Shown here in pieces: positions 17,370 to 25,661 of a stretch of 64,000 nt of DNA (positions are counted from its first letter, which is position 1; each line of letters opens with the position of its first letter). This DNA is from Candidatus Fermentibacterota bacterium (lineage in GTDB: Bacteria > Fermentibacterota > Fermentibacteria > Fermentibacterales > JCC-6), in contig WJMA01000015.1 of the NCBI GenBank assembly GCA_014728175.1, forward strand, positions 1-64,000. The letters are read 5' to 3'. The position numbers and the translations under genes are program-made. A model generated the notes under the pieces. The model worked only from the letters and a program-made list of their open reading frames with translations. It was not told the origin of the DNA and made no database searches.

Positions 17370-18925
17370 GAGATCTTCATCCGCTGGAGAGGGAGCTTCT
17401 GCGGTTCCTGCGGGAGGTCGGGGAGTCGTCCGACACCGAGATAGTCTCCCGCAGCGGATTACCGGACGAGGGCTCCTTCAGACGGGCGGCGGAGTGGCTC
17501 CTGTCCCGGGGTCTGGTGAGAGAGAGCCGTCGCGAGGAAAGCGCGACGGTGGAGTTGGGCCCGGTGGGAAGGAGTTACCTGGAGAAGGGCACGATTCCGG
17601 AGCTGGCTCTGATGGAGGAGGTCCGTGAAGGCAGGACCGACTTCAGGGAGATCCAGGGCCTGGACATGTTCGACAACGCCCGTTGGGGCAGCGCCCTGGG
17701 CTCGCTTCTGCGGGCCGGCCTGGTGAGGAAGACCGACCGGGGCCTGGAGCTCTCCTCGGAGGGGGAGAACGTCTTCCGGCTGTGCTGGAAGGTGGTGTAC
17801 GAGCCGCTCTCCAGGGGTGAGGAGGTATCGCTCTCCGGGCTTCCCGAAGGCGTCGCAGACCTGGTCCGCTCCCGAAGCCCCAAGCGAACCAAGAGCAAGG
17901 CGGAGTTCGTTATCAGAACGCACGTAACCCGGTACCTGCAGATAACAGAGAAGGGCGGGAAGGCCCTCGAACGCTCCGAGGAAGGCGGAGAGACCGTAGG
18001 GGCCATAACCCCCGAGATGCTGAGGGCAGGAACCTGGAAGGGCGCTTCCTTCCGGGCCTACAAGATGGATATCCCTCCCTCCCGCATCCACTCGGGCCGG
18101 CTGCACCCGTACATGCGATACCTGGACGCGGTGCGGCGGAAGTTCGTGGCCATGGGATTCTCGGAGATGAGGGGGCCCCTGGTCGAATCCGAGTTCTGGA
18201 ACAACGACGCGCTGTTCATGCCCCAGTTCCATCCCGCCAGGCAGATACACGACGCCTACTACGTGGAGGAGGGCCTGTCCTCTCCCCGCCCGGAGCCCGA
18301 GATAGTATCCAGGGTGGCCGAGACCCACGAGAACGGAGGAGATACCGGCAGCCGCGGATGGAGCTACCGGTTCGACAGGAACCGGACTCTGAGAGCGGTA
18401 ATGCGGTCGCAGGGTACCGCCCTGTCCGCGAGATGCCTGGCCTCCGGGCCCGAGGTGCCCGGAAAGTACTTCGCTCTGGCCCGGTGCTTCCGCTACGATC
18501 AGGTGGACGCCACCCACCTGCCCGATTTCTTCCAGATAGAGGGGATAGTGCTGGGCGAGGGCATAAATCTCAGGCATCTGCTGGGTCTGCTCAAGATGTT
18601 CGCCGAGGAGATAGCCGGCGCGGAGGAGTACAGGTTCCAGCCGGGGTACTTCCCTTTCACCGAGCCCTCGGTGGAGCTGCATGTGAAGCATCCCGCGCTG
18701 GGCTGGATCGAGGGGGGCGGTGCGGGTCTGTTCAGACCTGAGGTCTGCCTACCCCTGGGAGTGGAGGTGCCGGTCATCGCCTGGGGACTGGGCCTGGACA
18801 GGCTGGCCATGTTGGCCATGGGTCTCAGCGACATAAGGGATCTGGTAACCCCGGACCTTTCTGTACTCAGACGGATGAAGATAAGGGCCGACAAACTGGT
18901 CGGGGGGGGAGGCGGGGATGCCTAA
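17357..18925 (+). CDS. pheS: phenylalanyl-tRNA synthetase alpha subunit, archaeal/eukaryotic type
   Basis: Charges tRNA-Phe as an alpha2-beta2 enzyme. At 522 residues it has the longer archaeal/eukaryotic architecture: N-terminal winged-helix DNA-binding-like domains (residues ~1-200, LHPLERELLRFLREVGESSD) rather than the bacterial coiled coil, then the class II core. Motif-like segments are FSEMRGPLVESEFWNNDALF and PQFHPAR, then motif 2 (FALARCFRYDQVDATH) and motif 3 (VIAWGLGLDRLAML). The TTG start overlaps the caspase gene by 13 bases; the stop overlaps pheT by 8. Most bacteria use a shorter PheS of ~330-350 residues; the archaeal type is known in spirochaetes and some candidate phyla. Confidence 0.95.
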   Translation: MEELRDLHPLERELLRFLREVGESSDTEIVSRSGLPDEGSFRRAAEWLLSRGLVRESRREESATVELGPVGRSYLEKGTIPELALMEEVREGRTDFREIQGLDMFDNARWGSALGSLLRAGLVRKTDRGLELSSEGENVFRLCWKVVYEPLSRGEEVSLSGLPEGVADLVRSRSPKRTKSKAEFVIRTHVTRYLQITEKGGKALERSEEGGETVGAITPEMLRAGTWKGASFRAYKMDIPPSRIHSGRLHPYMRYLDAVRRKFVAMGFSEMRGPLVESEFWNNDALFMPQFHPARQIHDAYYVEEGLSSPRPEPEIVSRVAETHENGGDTGSRGWSYRFDRNRTLRAVMRSQGTALSARCLASGPEVPGKYFALARCFRYDQVDATHLPDFFQIEGIVLGEGINLRHLLGLLKMFAEEIAGAEEYRFQPGYFPFTEPSVELHVKHPALGWIEGGGAGLFRPEVCLPLGVEVPVIAWGLGLDRLAMLAMGLSDIRDLVTPDLSVLRRMKIRADKLVGGGGGDA

Positions 18926-20576
18926 GATAGAGGTCGGCGCCAGTGATCTGAAGCGGTTGTCCGGCCTGGACTCCCTGAGCCCTTCCGATCTGGAGGAGCG
19001 GTTGACGCTTCTCAAGGCGGAGATAGACGATTGGCGAAAGGACACGATCAAGATCGAGCTCAACGACACCAACCGTCCGGATCTGTGGTCTGTGGAAGGC
19101 GTGGCCCGGGCTCTGCGGTGTGGAGAGCGGGGCCGGACCGACCATCTGAGAGACATGCCGGCTCCTTCCAGGAAGGTGACGGTAAACGCCGCCATGAAGG
19201 GTATAAGGCCCTACGTCGCCTGCTTCAGGGCCACCGGATACAGCCTGGATGATCCGGCGCTGGAGGCCCTGATCCAATCCCAGGAGAAGCTCGCCGAGTC
19301 GTACGGGGGCAAGCGGGGCAGGGCGGCCATAGGCTTCCACAGGGCGGAGGAGATCTCCTTTCCCGTCAGCTACGGTCCGGCGCCCCCATCGACGGTGTTC
19401 CATCCCCTGGGCGAGGAGGGGGAGATGGAGCTGGCGGAGGTTCTATCCCGGACCGAGAAGGGAAGGCAGTACGCGCATCTACTGGAGGGAATGGATCTGT
19501 ATCCGGTCCTGACCGATTCCTCCGACGAAGTGTTCTCGTTCCCTCCGGTTATAAACAGCAATGCCACCGGCCGGGTGAGACCTGGTGACGACGACCTGTT
19601 CTGCGACGTGACCGGGACGGATTGGGAGACGGTTCAGCTGGCGGCGACCATACTGGCCTGCAACCTTGAGGACAGGGGAGCGGAGATAGAGCCCCTCAGG
19701 ACCGCCTATCCATACGAAACCCCGGCCGGCCGGTCGCCGGTGGCCCCCCTGCTCTTCGCCGACAGCCTGGAAGCCGAGAAGGCTCGCATGGAGAGCGTTC
19801 TGGGAACCACCCTCTCCGATTCGGAGATATCCGGAGCCCTTTCCAGAATGGATTACGTTCTGGCGGAGGTGGTCGATGGAAGCGTGCGCGGGGTGCTTCC
19901 GCCCTACCGCTGCGACGGGCTGCACCCGGTGGACATGATCGAGGACGTGGCCATAGGCCGTGGTTACCATTCGTTCCAGCCGGTCCGGCTCAGTGGTTAC
20001 ACCATCGGTAGGGTGTCGCCCCGCCAGTTGCTGGCGGACGAGCTCAGAACCGTACTGGTCGGCATGGGCTGCGAGGAGATACTGCGGCCGGTTCTGGTGA
20101 GTGAGACCAAGCTGAGAGAGCTTACCGATACCACGGGAAGGGCCGTACGCCTGGCCAATCCCATGACCGCCGAGTACTCCGTGGTAAGGAGCTCGTTGCT
20201 GCCCGGTCTGCTGGAGACGGAGAGCGTCAGCGGTCACGCGGCCTACCCTCACCGGATGTTCGAGCTGGGAGAGGTGGTGCGCGTAGATGACGACGGGCTG
20301 ACCGCCTCGGAGGAAGTTCTCGCCTTCCTGGCTTGCGGGAACGACGTCGACCTGGGAGTGGCCCATTCGATTCTGGGAGGGCTGTGCAGGGCGAGAATGG
20401 TGAATCTGGAGCTGGAAGAGAGCGAAGACCGCCGGTTCGTGCCGGGCAGATCCGCCCTGGTTCGCATCGATGGGGAAGCCGCCGGGATGATAGGAGAGGT
20501 CCATCCCGCCGTGCTGGATAGATGGGGCATCGATCGACCCGGCTCCGCCTTCGAGATAGGGCTGGCCACCCTTTAG
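18918..20576 (+). CDS. pheT: phenylalanyl-tRNA synthetase beta subunit, archaeal/eukaryotic type
   Basis: Beta subunit partner of the preceding PheS. At 552 residues it matches archaeal PheT and lacks the ~800-residue bacterial form's N-terminal EMAP-like tRNA-binding and C-terminal anticodon (FDX-ACB) domains. Diagnostic segments are IELNDTNRPDLWSVEGVARAL near the N terminus and DMIEDVAIGRGYHSF, the B5/catalytic-core linker of this type. A B3/4 editing-type region lies in the middle (about 90-200). The ATG overlaps pheS by 8 bases, so the subunits are translationally coupled. Confidence 0.94.
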   Translation: MPKIEVGASDLKRLSGLDSLSPSDLEERLTLLKAEIDDWRKDTIKIELNDTNRPDLWSVEGVARALRCGERGRTDHLRDMPAPSRKVTVNAAMKGIRPYVACFRATGYSLDDPALEALIQSQEKLAESYGGKRGRAAIGFHRAEEISFPVSYGPAPPSTVFHPLGEEGEMELAEVLSRTEKGRQYAHLLEGMDLYPVLTDSSDEVFSFPPVINSNATGRVRPGDDDLFCDVTGTDWETVQLAATILACNLEDRGAEIEPLRTAYPYETPAGRSPVAPLLFADSLEAEKARMESVLGTTLSDSEISGALSRMDYVLAEVVDGSVRGVLPPYRCDGLHPVDMIEDVAIGRGYHSFQPVRLSGYTIGRVSPRQLLADELRTVLVGMGCEEILRPVLVSETKLRELTDTTGRAVRLANPMTAEYSVVRSSLLPGLLETESVSGHAAYPHRMFELGEVVRVDDDGLTASEEVLAFLACGNDVDLGVAHSILGGLCRARMVNLELEESEDRRFVPGRSALVRIDGEAAGMIGEVHPAVLDRWGIDRPGSAFEIGLATL

Positions 20577-20582
20577 GGTTCC

Positions 20583-22562
20583 ATGTCCAGCGAGTTTCGG
20601 CTCCATTCGGAATTCGAGCCCGCCGGAGACCAGCCCCGGGCCATAGAAGAGCTTCTGGCGGGTCTGCGGGAAGATATGGAGTGGCAGACTCTCCTGGGCG
20701 TTACCGGCTCGGGCAAGACCTTCACCATGGCCCACGTGATTGCGGAGGCCAACCGCCCCACTCTGGTGGTAAGTCACAACAAGACGTTGGCCGCCCAGCT
20801 GTACAGCGAGTTGCGCGGCTTCTTCCCCGAAGCCGCCGTGGAGTACTTCGTCAGCTACTACGATTACTACCAGCCGGAAGCCTACCTGCCGGTCACGGAC
20901 ACCTACATAGAGAAGGACGCGGACCTCAACGAGGAGCTGGACAGGCTGAGGCTGAGGGCGACCACCTCGTTGCTCTCCAGACGGGACGTCGTAGTCGTGG
21001 CCTCCGTAAGCTGTATCTACGGGCTGGGCAATCCCGACACCTTCGAGTCGGTCTGCGTATCTGTGAAGACCGGTCAGGAGCTTTCCCTGGAAGGACTTCT
21101 GAATTCCCTGGTCTCCATGCAATACTCCCGAAACGATATAGCTCTTACCAGAGGGACCTTCCGGGTCAGGGGGGACGTGGTGGACGTGGTCCCCGCGTAC
21201 GGCGAGATGGGCATCCGGGTGGAGTTCTTCGGCAGCCGGGTGGACTGCATCCGGATCGTGGATCATCTGACCGGAGAGGTCCGGAGAGACCTGGACCGGG
21301 CCCTGATTTACCCGGCCAAGCACTTCGTGCTACAGGAGAGCGATCTCAACCTGGCCCTGGGCAGGATAGAGAGGGAGCTGGAGGAAAGGCTGCAGCACCT
21401 CAGAGCCCGGGGCAAGCTTTTGCAGGCCCAGAGGCTGGAGTCGAGGACCAGGTACGATCTGGAGCTTCTGGCGGAGACCGGATACTGCTCGGGAATAGAG
21501 AACTACAGCCGACACCTCTCGGGCCGGGAGGAAGGCCAGAGACCGGCATGTCTGCTGGATTACTTTCCCCGGGACATGCTGGTTTTTGTGGACGAGTCCC
21601 ACCGGACCATTCCCCAGATACGCGGGATGTACAGGGGCGACAGGTCCAGAAAGCAGACCCTGGTGGGGCACGGCTTCAGGTTGCCCTCCGCCCTGGACAA
21701 CAGGCCCCTTTACCTGGACGAATTCGTGGAGGTCACCTCCAACAAGATATGCATGTCCGCCACCCCCGGGGATTACGAGCTGAGGCTGTCGGGCCGGGTG
21801 GTGGAGCAGATAGTGAGACCCACCGGACTGGTGGATCCGGTCATAGAGATCAGACCCGCCACCGGACAGGTCGACGACCTGGGGGGTGAGATAAGCAAAA
21901 CCGTGGAGGCCGGAGGCCGGGTGCTGGTGACCACCCTCACCAAGAGGATGGCGGAGGAGCTGACCGAGTACCTGTGCAACCTCGATATCCACGCCAAGTA
22001 CGTGCACAGCGAGATAGACGCCCTGGAAAGGGTTTCCATACTCCGGGAGCTGAGGTTGGCGGAGTTCGACGTCCTGGTCGGGGTCAACCTCCTTCGAGAA
22101 GGTCTCGATCTGCCCGAGGTGGAGCTGGTGGCCATACTGGACGCGGACAAGGAAGGATTCCTCCGTTCCCGGACCAGCATTGTCCAGACCGCCGGAAGGG
22201 CCGCCAGGAATCTGGCGGGAACCGTGGTTCTGTACGCCGACCGGGTGACCGGGGCGATGCGCTCGGCAATGAGCGAGACCCGTAGAAGGCGCAGGATACA
22301 ATTGGATTACAACCGCAGGCACGGCGTGGAGCCGAAGAGCGTTTCCAAGACCAGGGAGGAGGTTCTGAGGAGCACCAGCATCGCCGACGTTTTCGGGTCG
22401 AAGAAGCCGGTCGATGCCGAGGCTTTGGATCTTCCCTCCGAGCCGGACAAGGCGGCGATGATCCTGGAAAGGAGAATGCTGGAATCGGCGGAGGCCCTGG
22501 ACTTCGAAGCCGCAGCGGCGTACAGAGATCGGCTGAGGAGAATTCTGTCGGATTCGGAGTAG
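20583..22562 (+). CDS. uvrB: excinuclease ABC subunit UvrB
   Basis: Damage-verifying helicase-like subunit of nucleotide excision repair. The 659 residues show Walker A GVTGSGKTFTMA (about 40-50), the beta-hairpin motif YYDYYQPEAYLP, the DESH box in MLVFVDESH, motif V-VI (VGVNLLREGLDLPEVELVAI and QTAGRAARN), and a C-terminal UVR domain (MLESAEALDFEAAAAYRDR) that binds UvrC. It starts 6 bases after the pheT stop at an ATG. uvrA and uvrC are not in the window. Confidence 0.97.
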   Translation: MSSEFRLHSEFEPAGDQPRAIEELLAGLREDMEWQTLLGVTGSGKTFTMAHVIAEANRPTLVVSHNKTLAAQLYSELRGFFPEAAVEYFVSYYDYYQPEAYLPVTDTYIEKDADLNEELDRLRLRATTSLLSRRDVVVVASVSCIYGLGNPDTFESVCVSVKTGQELSLEGLLNSLVSMQYSRNDIALTRGTFRVRGDVVDVVPAYGEMGIRVEFFGSRVDCIRIVDHLTGEVRRDLDRALIYPAKHFVLQESDLNLALGRIERELEERLQHLRARGKLLQAQRLESRTRYDLELLAETGYCSGIENYSRHLSGREEGQRPACLLDYFPRDMLVFVDESHRTIPQIRGMYRGDRSRKQTLVGHGFRLPSALDNRPLYLDEFVEVTSNKICMSATPGDYELRLSGRVVEQIVRPTGLVDPVIEIRPATGQVDDLGGEISKTVEAGGRVLVTTLTKRMAEELTEYLCNLDIHAKYVHSEIDALERVSILRELRLAEFDVLVGVNLLREGLDLPEVELVAILDADKEGFLRSRTSIVQTAGRAARNLAGTVVLYADRVTGAMRSAMSETRRRRRIQLDYNRRHGVEPKSVSKTREEVLRSTSIADVFGSKKPVDAEALDLPSEPDKAAMILERRMLESAEALDFEAAAAYRDRLRRILSDSE

Positions 22563-22617
22563 GGAATAGTGGCCGGTGACATTCGGAGAATGACGCCGCT
22601 GGTCTTCCTTTCCGGCC

Positions 22618-22646
22618 TTGACGACGTGGCCCTTAGTGACTATTCA
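22618..22646 (+). promoter_or_regulatory. candidate promoter of the small secreted protein gene
   Basis: TTGACG (22618-22623), a 17-base spacer, then TATTCA (22641-22646). The -10 is weak against TATAAT but the identical TATTCA at the same 17-base spacing appears upstream of the gene at 54664, also 44 bases before the start codon. Confidence 0.5.
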
Positions 22647-22689
22647 ACCGTACGTGAATCGGTAGTGAATCCATCGAAAGGAGGACGCG

Positions 22690-23310
22690 GTGAAGTATCT
22701 TGTGTGCATTGCTCTTATCGCGGCAGTCGCATTTGCGGCTGACAACCTCATGCTGGACGAGGCTATCCATATCGGATCTTCCGAGGATATGCTCCAGTAT
22801 GACGACGGGACCTCTTGGTGGCTGACCTGGGGTGGTCTGTACCGCGGAGTCTGGTTCAACACGGCCGACTTCTACGGTTCGCAGACAGAAGGTACTGCCA
22901 ACCAGGGTGAGTTCTGGTTCTACCACTACGGCTCCCCTTACGAGTGGGACACCAGCAGCTTCTACTCAGAGCTCTATGATGGCGGCGTTAGCGGTCCGGA
23001 GACCGAGCTCGACCAGACCTCGGTTACCGCGACCCATAACTCGCCGGTGTACGTCGAATACGGCGGCATCCAGACCGCTGAGGAGTTCTGGCAGTTCATC
23101 AACACCGAGATGTCCTCGGGCAACTGGCCTTCCATCCTGGGCGACAACACTCCCAACAGCGTCGACCACAGCTTCTTCTCCGACGACATGATCGTCTGGG
23201 AGCCTTGGGTAATCCAGGGTCCGGGAGCCAACGACTACTTCGATCGCATGTCCGACTGGGTACCCGCTCTCGAGGAAGAGACCTGGGGCTCGATCAAGAG
23301 CCTGTTCTAG
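22690..23310 (+). CDS. small secreted protein of unknown function
   Basis: A 206-residue exported protein with a clean signal peptide (KYLVCIALIAAVAFAADN) and a mature part rich in Trp, Tyr, Phe, Asp and Glu (for example DGTSWWLTWGGLYRGVWF and GEFWFYHYGSPYEW). There is no lipobox, no sorting domain and no recognised catalytic motif. The GTG start has a near-perfect AAAGGAGG 6 bases upstream, its codons are less rich in ATA and AGG than its neighbours, and it has its own promoter and a strong terminator. These features suggest a single-gene unit expressed at a high level, perhaps an envelope or surface protein. Function unknown. Confidence 0.75.
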   Translation: MKYLVCIALIAAVAFAADNLMLDEAIHIGSSEDMLQYDDGTSWWLTWGGLYRGVWFNTADFYGSQTEGTANQGEFWFYHYGSPYEWDTSSFYSELYDGGVSGPETELDQTSVTATHNSPVYVEYGGIQTAEEFWQFINTEMSSGNWPSILGDNTPNSVDHSFFSDDMIVWEPWVIQGPGANDYFDRMSDWVPALEEETWGSIKSLF

Positions 23311-23330
23311 GATAGCCTGGAATCAAGAAA

Positions 23331-23358
23331 GGGGCGCCGGAAAGCCGGCGTCCCTTTT
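23331..23358 (+). terminator. intrinsic terminator
   Basis: Ten-base stem GGGGCGCCGG paired with CCGGCGTCCC (one G:T pair), AAAG loop, then TTTTGC, 20 bases after the stop at 23310. Confidence 0.85.
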
Positions 23359-23478
23359 GCATATGCCCGCCCTCTCCATGCCGCTCCACCTTTCGAACCC
23401 GTCCGATGTTGACTTCACCGACCGGCCCCTGCAGGATAGGCCCTTGCCTGGGGCCATAATCAGGGAACGGAGCGGCGT

Positions 23479-25203
23479 TTGAGCGTCATCGTATCCAGAT
23501 CCGCGGGTTTCTGCTGGGGGGTCAGGCGGGCCGTCGACCTGGTTCTTGCCGAGCTGAAGAGCGGGGAGGGCCCTTTTAGTGTATACGGCCAGCTGGTTCA
23601 CAATCCCCAGGTGATAGAGGCTCTGCGCAAGAGAGGGGTGGATATCTGCGAGGACCCGGCGAAGATGTCCGGCGGTACCCTCTTCCTCCGCACCCACGGT
23701 ATTCCACTGAACGAGCACAGAAGCCTGGGCGACCTTCCGATAGCCGTACGGGACCTGACCTGCCCCCGGGTGCGCCGAGCCCTTACCCTGGCCGCCGAGA
23801 AGAGCGGCGAAGGCTACGATTTGGTCATACTGGGCGACGAGGGGCACCGGGAGGTAACCGCTCTCAAGTCGTACGCGGGGAAAGGCGCCGTGGTCATCTC
23901 CGGGCCTTCGGACGTCGATGGTCTGGGTGAGTTGGCCCGGCCTTTCCTGCTTTCCCAGACCACCCAGAGCACCAGGACCTTCGATGATACTCTGCGGGCG
24001 ATGAAGAAGCGTTTTCATAACCTTGAGCACGCCAACACTATCTGCGGGTCCACCGAGGAGAGACAGAGCGAGCTTCGGGCTCTCTGCCCCCGGGCCGATT
24101 GCGCGGTGGTGGTGGGGGGACGGAACAGCGCCAACACGGGAAGATTGCTCCAAATCGCCCGCGAGGAGGGCCTGCCGGCCGTCCAGGTAGAGACCTACGA
24201 GGAGCTGAACCCCGAAGATTTCAGGGGCTGTCACCGGATTCTGCTTACCGCCGGCGCCTCCACCCCGGGTTGGAGCATAAGAAAGGTAAGAGAAAGGCTA
24301 TACGAGATACAGGGCTCCAGGGCCAGGATGGGTGCGCTGAGGACGCTGGTCCGGAACACGGTTTTCGGAAGCGCTCATATCCCCTTGGTGGCGGCTGCCA
24401 TAGCATTTGCGGGCAGCAGGGTGCTTGGTGGATCCGGCTGGCTTCTGGGAGGGGTCGCCGCCGGCCTGACCCTGTACGTGCTGCACGTTTTGAACTCGGT
24501 GATGGAGACCGGGGTCTGCCGGCTGACCTGCGAGAAAAGGCAGGAGTACGTCGCGGCCCGGAAAAGGATCCTTCTGGGGAGCGCGTTCCTGGCACTGGGC
24601 GGCGCTCTGGCCTCGGCGGTGGCCGCCGGGGTGATCTGGGTGGCTGCGGTGGCCCTGTCCCTCCTTCTGTTCCTGCTCTACTCCCTCCCCGCCCTACGCG
24701 GTCCCGGTGGAAGGCCGGTCGGCCTGAGGGCGATTCCCGGGGCCAGAGACGTCCTGTTCTCCACCGCATGGGCGTTCCTGCTAGCTTTACTGCCCGGCGT
24801 GCTTGCCCGCCCCGTCGTACCCCTGGGCGCCGTGGTCTGCTGGTCGATCGCCCTGTTCAGTCTTTTCCTGGGTAGGTCGCTGCTGGTGGATCTGGTCGAC
24901 CTCCAGGGCGATGCGCTCATGGGTATGGACACCATACCGCTCAAGCTGGGCAGGAACAGAAGCCGCAAACTCTTGTACGTAAGTTTATTGGCGGCAACAT
25001 TATCCATGCTGGTCGGAGTGGTCCTCGAGGTGCTGCCTATCTGTTCGGCCTCCTTCGCGGTGGCGCCGGCGTGGTTGCTTGCCGGATACCGCACGGTTCG
25101 GTCGACGCCGTTTCCCTCCGAGCTCTCCGCCAGGACGGCCTCCGACGGAGCGCTGCTTGCCTCGGGGCTGGTTCCGGGGATAGTGTGCCTGTTGCTCGGA
25201 TGA
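23479..25203 (+). CDS. ispH: IspH-UbiA fusion: HMBPP reductase with membrane prenyltransferase domain
   Basis: A 574-residue two-domain protein. Residues 1-285 are 4-hydroxy-3-methylbut-2-enyl diphosphate reductase (LytB/IspH, last step of the MEP isoprenoid pathway): cluster cysteines C12 (GFCWGV), C95 (LTCPRV) and C189 (TICGST), histidines H41, H73 and H123, and catalytic E125 (EGHREV) are all present. Residues ~290-574 are hydrophobic with several transmembrane helices and a UbiA second motif DLVDLQGD (D471-D474-D478); the first motif is poorly conserved (LHVLNSVMETG around 335-344). The start is TTG. I infer product channelling from IPP/DMAPP formation to a prenyl transfer, but the UbiA half may be non-canonical. 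Confidence 0.85.
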   Translation: MSVIVSRSAGFCWGVRRAVDLVLAELKSGEGPFSVYGQLVHNPQVIEALRKRGVDICEDPAKMSGGTLFLRTHGIPLNEHRSLGDLPIAVRDLTCPRVRRALTLAAEKSGEGYDLVILGDEGHREVTALKSYAGKGAVVISGPSDVDGLGELARPFLLSQTTQSTRTFDDTLRAMKKRFHNLEHANTICGSTEERQSELRALCPRADCAVVVGGRNSANTGRLLQIAREEGLPAVQVETYEELNPEDFRGCHRILLTAGASTPGWSIRKVRERLYEIQGSRARMGALRTLVRNTVFGSAHIPLVAAAIAFAGSRVLGGSGWLLGGVAAGLTLYVLHVLNSVMETGVCRLTCEKRQEYVAARKRILLGSAFLALGGALASAVAAGVIWVAAVALSLLLFLLYSLPALRGPGGRPVGLRAIPGARDVLFSTAWAFLLALLPGVLARPVVPLGAVVCWSIALFSLFLGRSLLVDLVDLQGDALMGMDTIPLKLGRNRSRKLLYVSLLAATLSMLVGVVLEVLPICSASFAVAPAWLLAGYRTVRSTPFPSELSARTASDGALLASGLVPGIVCLLLG

Positions 25204-25222
25204 ATGGTATGGCGACGGTGGT

Positions 25223-25582
25223 ATGATGTCTGCGAGGTGTACATGGCCGATTATGCTGGTCGGTGTGGCCTGGGTAGGGCTTCTGAGTTGCGGAGAGCCT
25301 GCGGTACGTACCACCGAGGGCCCGGAGCAGGTGGATGATCCTTTCGACAGGGTAGTGGTCACCGGCTCGGTGGTCAATCTGCGTGGTGGACCTGGAACCC
25401 GGTACACGGTGGTAGGTAGGGTGAAGTGGGGGGATACCCTGGTGGTGACCGGAGCGACCACGGGATGGCTGAGGGTCTATGACCAATCGGAATCCCTGTT
25501 CGGCTGGATATTCGAGGAGCTAACCGATCCCGCCCAAGACGGGGGCGGGGAGAATGAAGGCCGGGGAGACGATTCCCGTTGA
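25223..25582 (+). CDS. SH3b-domain lipoprotein
   Basis: A 119-residue predicted lipoprotein; the ATG at 25223 is directly followed by a second ATG at 25226. The signal ends in GLLSCGEP (lipobox Cys). The mature part is one bacterial SH3 domain (VVVTGSVVNLRGGPGTRYTV ... GDTLVVTGATTGWLRVY ... GWIFEELT), commonly a peptidoglycan-binding module. The tail is Gly/Asp/Glu-rich. It lies 19 bases after the IspH-UbiA gene and probably shares its transcript. Confidence 0.85.
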   Translation: MMSARCTWPIMLVGVAWVGLLSCGEPAVRTTEGPEQVDDPFDRVVVTGSVVNLRGGPGTRYTVVGRVKWGDTLVVTGATTGWLRVYDQSESLFGWIFEELTDPAQDGGGENEGRGDDSR

Positions 25583-25607
25583 CCTGGGGAATTCATTGAT
25601 GTACTTG
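25579..25607 (+). promoter_or_regulatory. weak promoter candidate upstream of purB
   Basis: TTGACC overlaps the stop of the SH3 gene and TACTTG follows after 17 bases. The -10 fits poorly, but spacing and -35 match the other candidates in this window; purB starts 55 bases downstream. Confidence 0.3.
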
Positions 25608-25661
25608 TTTGTCGATGCTCCCCAAATGTTGCTTCGAGCGTTCCGGGCGTAGGAGGGGTCC

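Noticed and set aside
19479-21323. Minus-strand open frame across pheT and uvrB
   Set aside because: Same mirror effect: both plus-strand genes are certain.
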